Source of the DNA: Sporocytophaga myxococcoides DSM 11118
GTDB taxonomy: Bacteria > Bacteroidota > Bacteroidia > Cytophagales > Cytophagaceae
NCBI RefSeq assembly: GCF_000426725.1
Contig: NZ_KE384561.1
Coordinates: forward strand, 124,001-188,000
Direction of reading: 5' to 3'
Length of the DNA stretch: 64,000 nt
This document shows positions 27,578 through 35,086 of the stretch, piece after piece; within the stretch, counting starts at the first letter, position 1, and each line of letters opens with the position of its first letter. Below the pieces are notes generated by a model. That model was not told where the DNA came from and did no database searches. It saw only the letters and a program-made list of their open reading frames with translations. The translations under genes were made by a program, and so were the position numbers.

Positions 27578-28315
27578 TTAAAGAACTTTCGCTTCGTTTT
27601 TTAGCAAATCAAAAAGCTTTTCAGGAGTTGATGCATCAATCATTTTGCAAGCACCTTTAGGAGCGGGCAATTCATAATTCAGCAACTTTATGTTATCAGT
27701 TATATCAGCAGGTTCAACAACTTTCAATGGTTTCGTTCTTGCAGACATAATACCTCTCATATTTGGAATTTTCCATTCTGCGATAGGCTCCTGGCAACCA
27801 GCAACCAAAGGAAGAGAGGCTTCAACAATTTCTTTTCCCCCTTCAATTTCCCTGGACATTACAGCCTTTCCACCTTCTATGTCCAGCTTCATAACTGGAG
27901 ATACAGAAGGAATTCCAAGCAACTCTCCTACGATACCGTGAACAAGACCACTGTTATAATCAATAGATTCTCTGCCCATCAGTATTAAATCGTAATTTTC
28001 AGATTTAGCAACTGCAGCTATCTGACTTGCAACATAGAATGCATCTTTAGGAAATGCATTAATCCTGATGGCATCGTCTGCTCCTATTGCCAAAGCTTTT
28101 CTTATAGTAGGCTCTGTATCGGCTTCACCAACATTCAATACTGTAACAGTTCCTCCGGCAGCTTCCTTCAGCTCAATAGCTCTTGAAAGCGCATATTCAT
28201 CATATGGTCCAATTATAAATTGGATACCGGAAGTATTTAATTTTGTATTGTTATCTGTGAATGAGATTTTGGAGGTGGTGTCCGGAACGTTACTGATACA
28301 AACTAATATCTTCAT
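27578..28315 (-). CDS. etfB: Electron transfer flavoprotein, beta subunit
   Basis: AMP-binding partner of EtfA. The ATG at 28315 (MKILVCISNVPDTTSKISF) is preferred to the longer frame reaching 28375, because EtfB proteins begin with this strand and the extra 20 residues show no conservation I recognise. Motifs: YDEYALSRAIELKE (about 39-52), LILMGRESIDYNSGLVHGIVGELLGIPSV (about 112-140) and ARTKPLKVVEPAD near the C-terminus. The gene is first in the etfB-etfA-BFN operon. Confidence 0.95.
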   Translation of the reverse strand: MKILVCISNVPDTTSKISFTDNNTKLNTSGIQFIIGPYDEYALSRAIELKEAAGGTVTVLNVGEADTEPTIRKALAIGADDAIRINAFPKDAFYVASQIAAVAKSENYDLILMGRESIDYNSGLVHGIVGELLGIPSVSPVMKLDIEGGKAVMSREIEGGKEIVEASLPLVAGCQEPIAEWKIPNMRGIMSARTKPLKVVEPADITDNIKLLNYELPAPKGACKMIDASTPEKLFDLLKNEAKVL

Positions 28316-28393
28316 AAAAATATGTTTAATTCCTTCTAATAAACTATAAATTTGCGATGAAGTTACATATTTCACTAATAAAAATAAAAATTA

Positions 28394-28723
28394 ATGAATA
28401 ATTCAAGACTTGAATTACTCTTGCAATATTATAAGGAAGACCCAAACGATCCATTTACCATATATGCATTAGCGACAGAGTACCTCAAAAGTGATGTTCA
28501 AAAATCAGTGGATTATTTTTCCATTCTTCTGAATAATTATGAAGATTACACAGGCACTTATTATCATGCGGCAAACCTATTCTTTAAATTAGGACAACTT
28601 GAAAAGGCTGAAGAGGTTTATAAAAAAGGTTTGGAAATTACCCTCAAAGCAAAAGATATGAAAGCTAATCAGGAATTGAGATCTGCGTACAATCAGTTTC
28701 TGGATGAAATTTCAGAAGATTAA
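28394..28723 (+). CDS. Small tetratricopeptide-repeat protein
   Basis: A 109-residue, soluble, mostly helical protein with about two TPR units: PNDPFTIYALATEYLKSDVQKSVDYFSILL and TGTYYHAANLFFKLGQLEKAEEVYKKGLEIT. It has no signal peptide. TPRs mediate protein-protein contacts; the partner is unknown. The gene is divergent from etfB with 78 bases between the starts. A weak TAAATTTG (-7-like) element is at 28348-28355. Confidence 0.8.
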   Translation: MNNSRLELLLQYYKEDPNDPFTIYALATEYLKSDVQKSVDYFSILLNNYEDYTGTYYHAANLFFKLGQLEKAEEVYKKGLEITLKAKDMKANQELRSAYNQFLDEISED

Positions 28724-28724
28724 A

Positions 28725-28751
28725 AAAATAGCCGGACTAAAATGACCGGCT
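28725..28751 (-). terminator. Probable terminator (minus strand)
   Basis: Stem AGCCGG / CCGGCT (28730-28735 with 28746-28751). Read on the minus strand it is followed by ATTTTTTTA, so it would end the lipoprotein transcript arriving from 29387. It may also help to end the TPR gene from the other side, but the T-run is missing there. Confidence 0.65.
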
Positions 28752-28809
28752 CACCTCAATAATATTCGTGTCGGGAGAAATTTGATTCGGTGAAAATATT
28801 GTTTTTTTT

Positions 28810-28925
28810 TTATTCTTTCTTTTCAAACGTAATTTCTACCAAAGTCTGATCCACATAATAAGAAAATATCAATTCAGAATCAGTAAATTTTATTAATTAT
28901 AACTATAAGAATAATTTTCTGTGAT
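28810..28925 (-). pseudogene. C-terminal fragment of a paralogue of the 28932-29387 lipoprotein
   Basis: The minus strand reads KFTDSELIFSYYVDQTLVEI, then TFEKKE and a stop, which aligns with the C-terminus of the adjacent intact gene (KLTDSELIVSYYDDDKHLIEF, then TLNKIE). Nucleotide similarity extends upstream into SYSY codons, where a stop (AAT TAA) interrupts. Only the last ~35 codons survive, with no start, so this is a remnant of a tandem copy. Confidence 0.82.
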
Positions 28926-28931
28926 TATATA

Positions 28932-29387
28932 TTAATTACTTTGTGATTCAATCTTGTTTAATGTAAATTCTATCAAGTGCTTGTCGTCGTCATAATAAGA
29001 AACTATCAATTCCGAATCAGTTAACTTTATTAATTTGTAACTATAACTCCAATTATCTTCTGTTACATTAAGAACTTTTTTATCAGAACTAAAATTCCAT
29101 GCCCCTCTATAGCTAGGAAGTTCGAGAGATTCACATTTAAGGCCTATACACAGTTCCAAAAACTCCGCATTTCTATTGAATACCCAAACATTGTCTTTCA
29201 TACATGCCCAGTTAACATCATCTTCTTGACCATCCACAGTTATTTTTGAAATATCCCAATAATTATGGACTTTGCCAGCAAGAAGTTCTTCATAGGTAAC
29301 TTGAGGTTGAGGTACAGAATCAGACTTATCCTTTTTGCATGAGGTGAAACTTAAAGACAATACGAGTAATACAAGGAAGTTTTTCAT
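28932..29387 (-). CDS. Lipocalin-like lipoprotein of unknown function
   Basis: A 151-residue exported lipoprotein: the signal peptide ends in the lipobox SFTSCKK, so Cys17 would be lipidated. The mature part is beta-strand-rich, with WDISKITVDGQEDDV, VWVFNRNAEFLELC, SYRGAWNFSSDKKVLNV and SELIVSYYDDDKHLIEFTL, the pattern of the lipocalin-like domains common in Bacteroidota surface lipoproteins. The function is unknown. A decayed partial copy follows directly downstream. Confidence 0.75.
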   Translation of the reverse strand: MKNFLVLLVLSLSFTSCKKDKSDSVPQPQVTYEELLAGKVHNYWDISKITVDGQEDDVNWACMKDNVWVFNRNAEFLELCIGLKCESLELPSYRGAWNFSSDKKVLNVTEDNWSYSYKLIKLTDSELIVSYYDDDKHLIEFTLNKIESQSN

Positions 29388-29543
29388 GTTTTTTTAATAT
29401 AAAGGTTTCATTAAAGTATATATAACAATTATGATTTCTTCATTTTTGAAGCATTTCTTAACATTGAAAAATCAAGTCCTCCCAGTCCATTAAAATATTT
29501 CCAATTGGGCAGACACACCTCCCTAATTTCTATAAAAAAAGTA

Positions 29544-29564
29544 AACCACCTTATTCAGGTGGTT
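29544..29564 (-). terminator. Terminator of the tRNA-Pro gene
   Basis: Stem AACCACC / GGTGGTT with a 7-base loop. On the minus strand it is followed by TACTTTTTTTAT. It is five bases downstream of the tRNA 3' end. Confidence 0.8.
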
Positions 29565-29569
29565 ATTCG

Positions 29570-29643
29570 TCGGGGTGGCGGGATTTGAACCCACGACCCC
29601 TTGCACCCCATACAAGTACGCTACCAGGCTGCGCTACACCCCG
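29570..29643 (-). tRNA. tRNA-Pro (anticodon GGG)
   Basis: The minus strand folds as a full cloverleaf: acceptor CGGGGTG / CACCCCG with discriminator A at 29570; D-arm GCGC-AGCCTGGTA-GCGT; anticodon arm CTTGT-ATGGGGT-GCAAG, giving loop positions 32-38 with T33, anticodon GGG and G37 as expected for proline; and T-arm GTGGG-TTCGAAT-CCCGC. CCA is not encoded. A at position 32 is a little unusual. A promoter and a terminator frame the gene, so it is a single-gene transcript. Confidence 0.95.
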
Positions 29644-29652
29644 AATATTCTG

Positions 29653-29683
29653 CAAAGATAGATAAAAATATCACCGAACAAAA
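29653..29683 (-). promoter_or_regulatory. Bacteroidota-type promoter of tRNA-Pro
   Basis: On the minus strand TTTTG (29679-29683) and TATCTTTG (29653-29660) are separated by 18 bases. This matches the -33 TTTG / -7 TAnnTTTG consensus of the Bacteroidota primary sigma factor. The tRNA begins ten bases after the -7 box. Confidence 0.8.
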
Positions 29684-29786
29684 GAGTAACCTGCCAACAG
29701 AAATTTCAGAGATGAACTATTTTTTTTGATTGCCGGTTTAGTCTAGTATCCAACAATTAATGATTATTCATCAAAAATTAAAAGCT

Positions 29787-30026
29787 ATGAAAAAACTGTT
29801 TGTAATGGCGGCAGCTGCAATGATTTCTCTATCTTCTGCATCTTCACTTATGGCTGCTGACAATCACATCAGCCTTGCTGGTCCTGGAAAAGAAGTTAAG
29901 AAACTGAAAAGAGAGCGTAAAAAACTAAGAAACCAGGATGAAATGTATAGCGAACAAATAAAGCTTGAAAAGAAAAAAAGTAAGCTCGCTAAACAAGAAA
30001 AGCAATTCAAGAAAAAATATAAGTAA
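29787..30026 (+). CDS. Small exported lysine-rich protein of unknown function
   Basis: 79 residues from ATG 29787, preferred because it gives a clean signal peptide (MKKLFVMAAAAMISLSSASSLMAAD); an upstream in-frame ATG at 29760 would add nine residues. The mature part is about 54 residues, highly charged and probably one long helix or coiled coil (KKLKRERKKLRNQDEMYSEQ, then KSKLAKQEKQFKKKYK). No family is recognised. It is followed at once by a terminator, so it is its own transcript. Confidence 0.72.
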   Translation: MKKLFVMAAAAMISLSSASSLMAADNHISLAGPGKEVKKLKRERKKLRNQDEMYSEQIKLEKKKSKLAKQEKQFKKKYK

Positions 30027-30030
30027 TTTT

Positions 30031-30060
30031 AATGCCTGTTTAATCAGGCATTTTTTATTT
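30031..30060 (+). terminator. Intrinsic terminator
   Basis: Stem AATGCCTG / CAGGCATT with a 6-base loop, followed by TTTTATTTTT. It lies four bases after the small lysine-rich gene. Confidence 0.88.
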
Positions 30061-30100
30061 TTAACCAGAATTTTAAATTTTTAAAAATCGATTGTTAGTT

Positions 30101-30535
30101 ATGACATTTACCAGAATTATAATTTCCTCGCTTTTACTTTGCTCATTTGCCTGTTCAGGTTCAAAAAAGCTAATGTATAACTCAGTGGAATTTGGCAGTG
30201 GCGGCGGATTTACTGGTATGGAAAAAACTTATGGCTTTACTGAAGATGGTGAAATCTACTCCACAGAAGGCTTTCATGAGAGTAAGTCTCAGGAAAAAAT
30301 CGGGACACTGAATAAAAATGATATTAAGAGTATTAATAAAGAGCTTAAAAAAGTAAAGGTTGAATCATTAAAATATAATAAACCTGGAAATCTTTTTCAT
30401 TTTGTAGAAATTGAGAAAGATGGCAAAACATACAGATATGTATGGGGAAGCGGCAGCAAGGATGCACCTTCAGAAATAAAGGAACTCTATTCTTATCTTA
30501 TGCAACAGATTTCTTCTTATACAAAGAAGGAGTAG
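30101..30535 (+). CDS. Small lipoprotein of unknown function
   Basis: The ATG at 30101 gives a 144-residue lipoprotein: the signal peptide ends in SFACSGS, with the cysteine as lipidation site. A TTG at 30092 is possible but less likely. The mature part begins with a glycine-rich strand (VEFGSGGGFTGMEKTYGFTEDG) and continues with alternating strands, ending in a helix (APSEIKELYSYLMQQISSY). Similar small lipoproteins are frequent in Bacteroidota, but I recognise no named domain. Confidence 0.72.
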   Translation: MTFTRIIISSLLLCSFACSGSKKLMYNSVEFGSGGGFTGMEKTYGFTEDGEIYSTEGFHESKSQEKIGTLNKNDIKSINKELKKVKVESLKYNKPGNLFHFVEIEKDGKTYRYVWGSGSKDAPSEIKELYSYLMQQISSYTKKE

Positions 30536-30570
30536 CAATGCCTTAAATTGAAATCTTATAAAGAAACGGT

Positions 30571-31212
30571 TTATTTTTCGGAAATGATTAAATAGTGAGG
30601 ATACCACAATGTTCTAATATATTTCGAGCTTTTGATTTTAAATCCATTAGTTTCAAGAAGGCTTTTGGCTTCAGCAGCTCCTATCTCATTTCCAATTTCC
30701 TTTGAAAGAACCAGATCATGAAGTTTATTAAACAAAACCAGAACTTTTTTTGAAGCATCAATATCTTTGAAAATAAGTTTAGCTCCTGGCTTCATCATAT
30801 TATAAATCCTTTTCACAAACTCCCTCTGGTTTGCCTTTGGTACATGATGAAATACATCAATCAAAAATATATAATCATACTCCCTAATCTCTTCCGGTAA
30901 GTTTATTCCATCGAATTTACTTATAAAGAATGGCACTTTATAGGGCTTTAAAAGATCAATAGCGTTTTTGACTAACCCTTCAGCAATTTCGATTCCCCCA
31001 ATTTTTGAAGGACTATTATATTCAGCTACAAGGGTCAAAAACATTCCTGATCCACATCCTATATCAAAGACTTTCTTATCTTTTTCAATTAACATTAATA
31101 ATTCATCGAAAGGACAGATGTATGGCCTATAGGCAATCTTCAATGTGTCAATAAAATTCGTCCGAGGAAGATTGGCTTTAAGTTTTTGTGAAAGTTCCTT
31201 GTTTGAGTACAT
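30571..31212 (-). CDS. Class I SAM-dependent methyltransferase
   Basis: 213 residues with the Rossmann-type SAM fold: motif I VFDIGCGSGMFLTLVAE (about residues 48-64), acidic end of strand 2 in IGGIEIAEGLV, motif II-like YDYIFLIDVFHHVPK (about 112-126) and motif III region MKPGAKLIFKDID. HHVP after an aspartate is typical of small-molecule methyltransferases of the UbiE/BioC class. The substrate cannot be determined; no pathway genes are adjacent. Confidence 0.82.
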   Translation of the reverse strand: MYSNKELSQKLKANLPRTNFIDTLKIAYRPYICPFDELLMLIEKDKKVFDIGCGSGMFLTLVAEYNSPSKIGGIEIAEGLVKNAIDLLKPYKVPFFISKFDGINLPEEIREYDYIFLIDVFHHVPKANQREFVKRIYNMMKPGAKLIFKDIDASKKVLVLFNKLHDLVLSKEIGNEIGAAEAKSLLETNGFKIKSSKYIRTLWYPHYLIISEK

Positions 31213-31306
31213 GATTCAGAAAATGAAAAATATTAAATTTATAATATTGGCTAAGATAACCAAATTCTAAAGTAAATTAATGAAGGCTATTGTAAGTATC
31301 GTAAAT

Positions 31307-31846
31307 TCAAATTCCTATTAATTGATGGATATCAGGAAGAGCATATTCCTTTTTATAATTGATCATCAAACTTTCGCCACCCGAGCCTTTAATGCAAAGA
31401 TAATTCATAAAGTTAAAAGCAAACATTTTTCTACCTTCAGGATCTGATTCAAATAAATTGCAGTCATAAGAGGAAAATGTATTCCAATCCAGATCTGGCA
31501 ATGGATTAAAAAAACGAAGTGATTTAAAAAATGACCAAAGCGCAAAAATTAAACGATGCCTTTCTTTTTCATAAGGAATCCTGCACAAACAAGCTATATC
31601 GTCCACCCTTTCCAGCTCCACTTCTTTAATATCTCCAAATTCGTAGAATTGCTCCCGAATTAAATCAAAGTCAAAATCCTTATTTTCTCTTCCATATGCG
31701 ATGAAATAAATTTCATCGCCCGGCTTGAAGAGACATTTAATAATTTTAACAAACAACTCTTTATCTTTTGGAATTTGAAGGTCCAACGGGTGAATGTAAT
31801 ATCCACAAATGACGGGGTTTATTTCCTGATGGGATATAAATTTCAT
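31307..31846 (-). CDS. Protein of unknown function downstream of dnaB
   Basis: I do not recognise this 179-residue protein. It has no signal peptide or membrane helix and is rich in aromatic residues, especially Phe and Tyr (SSYDCNLFESDPEGRKMFAF). A DFDFDLIREQFYEFGDIKEVEL segment near residue 56 looks like an alpha/beta unit. It starts 17 bases after the dnaB stop on the same strand and so is probably co-transcribed with it. Confidence 0.65.
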   Translation of the reverse strand: MKFISHQEINPVICGYYIHPLDLQIPKDKELFVKIIKCLFKPGDEIYFIAYGRENKDFDFDLIREQFYEFGDIKEVELERVDDIACLCRIPYEKERHRLIFALWSFFKSLRFFNPLPDLDWNTFSSYDCNLFESDPEGRKMFAFNFMNYLCIKGSGGESLMINYKKEYALPDIHQLIGI

Positions 31847-31863
31847 GGACCTTGTATTATTAT

Positions 31864-33441
31864 TTAAAAAGGAACCGAATCATCGTCATTACCACCTTCC
31901 TGGCTGTTTTGTTTTCCGAAGTCATTAATTTTACTACTGAAAGTCTTCGCTCCTCCGGCATCAAAGTTATTAGGATTGTAATTATCTTCAATAGGACTGG
32001 AACCTCCGCCACCTCCGCCTCCGAATGACGATTTTTCAAGATCGGCAAATTTGGTGTATTTCCCAATAAACTTAAGAAAAACACTATCAAGACTACCGTT
32101 TCTGTGCTTGGCGATAATTACCTCTCCCATACCTTTTAATGAATTACCCATCTCATCCTCATCAATCTTATAGTATTCAGGACGATAAAGGAATACCACC
32201 ATATCAGCATCCTGCTCAATAGCTCCGGATTCCCTTAAGTCTGATAGCTGAGGCTTCTTATCTCCCCCTCTGGTTTCCACGGCCCGGCTTAGCTGAGAAA
32301 GTGCAATTACAGGTACACTTATTTCTTTTGCAAGGTTTTTCAAAGCCCTAGATATCTGCGAAATTTCCTGCTCCCTGTTTCCCGGCCCGCCTTTTCCGCC
32401 CTCAGCGGTCATAAGCTGAAGGTAGTCTATGATAACCATTTGGATATCGTTCTTTGCTTTCAACCTTCGACATTTAGTACGAAGCTCTCTGATTGAAAGA
32501 CCTGGAGTATCATCTATAAATATAGGGGCAGAATCCAATTTTCTGATTTTATGATGCAACTGCTGCCACTCATATTCTTCCAGATTTCCCTTTTTAATTT
32601 TTTCGCTATCTAGCTCTGCTTCAGCAGAAATCAACCTATTAACCAACTGAACAGCAGACATCTCAAGAGAAAAAATTGCAACCCCCTTCTTAAAATCAAC
32701 TGCAGCATTTCTCATTGCTGATACTACGAATGCCGTTTTACCCATACCAGGACGGGCAGCCAGGATGATAAGGTCACTTTTTTGCCAACCTGATGTAATT
32801 CTGTCAAGATCTGTAAATCCACTTGGTACTCCGGTAAGTGCATTTTCCTGATTTCTTCTTGAAACAAGCTCATCTAGGGCTTCTCTCAAAATAGCCCTCA
32901 TTTCAGCATAGTTTTTCCTGATATTAGCTTCAGAAACCTGATAAAGAGCCTGTTCTGTTCTATTCAGTAATTCAAAAACGTCTGTAGTATCTTCAAAAGC
33001 TTCTCTTTGTATTTCAGAAGCTATGGAAATAAGCTCTCTTTTTATAGCCTGTTCAGAAATGATACGGGCATGGGTTTCAATATTGGCAGCAGAACTGACC
33101 CGCGTAGTTAGTTCAGTTACATAATATGCTCCACCTGCAAATTCCAGTTCCCCCTTGGTTCTAAGCTTTTGGGTAACTGTTAAAATATCAACCGGTTCAG
33201 ATTCATCAAAAAGTTCCAATATACAGGCATATATTTTCTGATGTTTTTCGTGGTAAAAGCTTTCTGGCTTTAAAATATCTATTACAATGGTTAAGGCTTC
33301 CTTTTCAATCATTAACGCCCCTAAAACAGCCTGTTCGAGTTCTGATGCCTGAGGAGGCATCTTCCCTAATGACTGAATAAGACCAGTTTGTGTTAATTTA
33401 CTCTTACCTGAAGGTTTTCTTACCGATTTTTCTGAATCCAT
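31864..33441 (-). CDS. dnaB: Replicative DNA helicase DnaB
   Basis: Hexameric 5'-3' helicase that unwinds DNA at the replication fork. The N-terminal DnaB domain is at about 28-130 (PPQASELEQAVLGALMIE). The RecA-like motor is at about 195-465, with Walker A LAARPGMGKTAFV near 229, IFSLEMSAVQLVNRLI, Walker B MVIIDYLQLM and the DnaB4-like LSQLSRAVETRGGDKKPQLSDLRESGAIEQDADMV. The C-terminus has a glycine run (FGGGGGGGSS) and an acidic end (GGNDDDSVPF) that recalls SSB-type protein-interaction tails. Length 525 is normal for the group. Divergent from mpl. Confidence 0.96.
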   Translation of the reverse strand: MDSEKSVRKPSGKSKLTQTGLIQSLGKMPPQASELEQAVLGALMIEKEALTIVIDILKPESFYHEKHQKIYACILELFDESEPVDILTVTQKLRTKGELEFAGGAYYVTELTTRVSSAANIETHARIISEQAIKRELISIASEIQREAFEDTTDVFELLNRTEQALYQVSEANIRKNYAEMRAILREALDELVSRRNQENALTGVPSGFTDLDRITSGWQKSDLIILAARPGMGKTAFVVSAMRNAAVDFKKGVAIFSLEMSAVQLVNRLISAEAELDSEKIKKGNLEEYEWQQLHHKIRKLDSAPIFIDDTPGLSIRELRTKCRRLKAKNDIQMVIIDYLQLMTAEGGKGGPGNREQEISQISRALKNLAKEISVPVIALSQLSRAVETRGGDKKPQLSDLRESGAIEQDADMVVFLYRPEYYKIDEDEMGNSLKGMGEVIIAKHRNGSLDSVFLKFIGKYTKFADLEKSSFGGGGGGGSSPIEDNYNPNNFDAGGAKTFSSKINDFGKQNSQEGGNDDDSVPF

Positions 33442-33553
33442 ATTGTCAACAAAAATATAATAAGTCAGTAAAACTTCAGGGCTAGAGCAATTTTATTTTC
33501 CATTAAATTATCCTCATAGTTATTCACAGGAAAAGTCATATTCCGTAGAACAG

Positions 33554-33584
33554 TTTGTTGCTCTCTTAATTTATTTTAATTTTG
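33554..33584 (+). promoter_or_regulatory. Bacteroidota-type promoter of mpl
   Basis: TTTG (33554-33557), 19-base spacer, TAATTTTG (33577-33584). It is an exact fit to the TTTG-N19-TAnnTTTG pattern, 20 bases before the ATG at 33605. Confidence 0.82.
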
Positions 33585-33604
33585 CAGTCCCAAAACAGGA
33601 ATTG

Positions 33605-34981
33605 ATGAACCCCAAAAGGCAAAAAGTCCATTTTATTGCAATCGGAGGCAGCGCAATGCATAATCTCGCCCTCGCTTTGCATCAAAAAGGTTTAATAGTA
33701 ACAGGATCAGATGATGAAATTTTTGAACCTTCCAGAACCAGACTTGAAAAAGCAGGAATACTTCCTGAAAAAATTGGCTGGTTTCCTGAAAAAATTTCTA
33801 CTGAATTAGATGCTGTCATTCTTGGCATGCATGCAAGCAAGGACAATCCCGAATTAATAAAAGCTCAGGAACTTGGATTAAAAATCTATTCCTATCCTGA
33901 ATATGTTTACCAGCAGTCGATAGACAAACAGAGAATAGTGATAGCAGGAAGCCATGGTAAAACCACCATTACTTCCATAATTCTTCACGTTCTGAAACAC
34001 TTCAACAGGAAGTTCGACTATCTGGTTGGAGCTCAGATTGAAGGATTTGATCTGATGGTAAAATTAACTGATGACGCTCCTATTATTATTATTGAAGGTG
34101 ACGAGTATTTATCTTCATCAATTGATAAAACTCCTAAATTCCTTCATTACCATCATCATATAGGCTTAATGAGCGGAATAGCGTGGGACCACATTAACGT
34201 ATATCCTACATATGATGAATATGTTAAGCAGTTTGATCTTTTTGCTAATTCATCTCCTAAAGGGGCTACATTGATTTTCTGTGAGAATGACGATCTTGTT
34301 TCTGTAATCTGCAGAAAAGAAAGAGAAGACGTTCAAGGAATAGCATATACTGCTCATAAGCATGATATTATCAATGGTCAGACTTATTTGCTGGATCATA
34401 ATAAAAAAATTCCGGTGCAGGTTTTCGGAAAGCATAACATGCGCAATCTAAGTGGAGCGAAAACAGTGCTTTCTAAACTTGGAATAACAGACGATATGTT
34501 CTATGAAGCTATTCAAAGTTTTAAAGGGGCAGCAGACAGATTGGAAGTGCTTGAAAAAACAAATGATACTACTGTATTTAAAGACTTTGCTCATGCACCG
34601 TCCAAGCTAAAGGCTTCAACTGCAGCTGTGAAAAAGCAATTCCCTGATAACGAACTGGTAGCTATTCTAGAATTGCATACTTTCAGTTCCTTAAACAAGG
34701 AGTTTTTAGGACAATACAAAGACACATTTAAGTCGGCGGACTTACCTGTTGTATACTTTAATCCTCAAACACTTGAACATAAAAAGCTTGATCCAATTTC
34801 ACCTGAAGATGTAATTAAAGCTTTTAATAATGAAAAGTTAAAAGTATTCACTGAAAATCAATCATTAAAGGAATTTATCTTAAACACCAATTGGAAAGGT
34901 AAAAACCTCTTACTAATGAGCTCAGGAAACTTTGGAGGCTTTGATCTGAAGAAACTAGCCAAAGAGATAGTAAAGCAATAA
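33605..34981 (+). CDS. mpl: UDP-N-acetylmuramate:tripeptide ligase (Mpl), murein recycling
   Basis: Mur-ligase family enzyme that joins recycled L-Ala-gamma-D-Glu-meso-DAP to UDP-MurNAc in the cytoplasm. The N-terminal nucleotide-binding domain begins KVHFIAIGGSAMHNLALAL, with GSAMHNLA typical of Mpl (MurC has GIGGxGM). The ATP loop is GSHGKTTITS near residue 119, with IEGDEYLSS, HINVYPTYDEY and the C-terminal FKDFAHAPSKLKAS (HAPSK is another Mpl hallmark). A TTG at 33602 precedes the ATG; ATG 33605 is used. It has its own promoter and a strong terminator. Confidence 0.9.
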   Translation: MNPKRQKVHFIAIGGSAMHNLALALHQKGLIVTGSDDEIFEPSRTRLEKAGILPEKIGWFPEKISTELDAVILGMHASKDNPELIKAQELGLKIYSYPEYVYQQSIDKQRIVIAGSHGKTTITSIILHVLKHFNRKFDYLVGAQIEGFDLMVKLTDDAPIIIIEGDEYLSSSIDKTPKFLHYHHHIGLMSGIAWDHINVYPTYDEYVKQFDLFANSSPKGATLIFCENDDLVSVICRKEREDVQGIAYTAHKHDIINGQTYLLDHNKKIPVQVFGKHNMRNLSGAKTVLSKLGITDDMFYEAIQSFKGAADRLEVLEKTNDTTVFKDFAHAPSKLKASTAAVKKQFPDNELVAILELHTFSSLNKEFLGQYKDTFKSADLPVVYFNPQTLEHKKLDPISPEDVIKAFNNEKLKVFTENQSLKEFILNTNWKGKNLLLMSSGNFGGFDLKKLAKEIVKQ

Positions 34982-34985
34982 TTTT

Positions 34986-35028
34986 AATAATAAAGCAATT
35001 GGAAACTTTCAATTGCTTTATTATTTTA
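34986..35028 (+). terminator. Intrinsic terminator of mpl
   Basis: Perfect 16-base stem AATAATAAAGCAATTG / CAATTGCTTTATTATT with loop GAAACTTT, followed by TTAG. Starts four bases after the mpl stop. Confidence 0.85.
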
Positions 35029-35086
35029 GTCAAATATTTAACATGGTTATTTACTGAAAGAGGAATCATTAACTTCAGTTTTCACT

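Noticed and set aside
29570-29643. Possible integration site (tRNA) for a mobile element
   Set aside because: No integrase, no duplicated 3' end of the tRNA and no change in gene type nearby.
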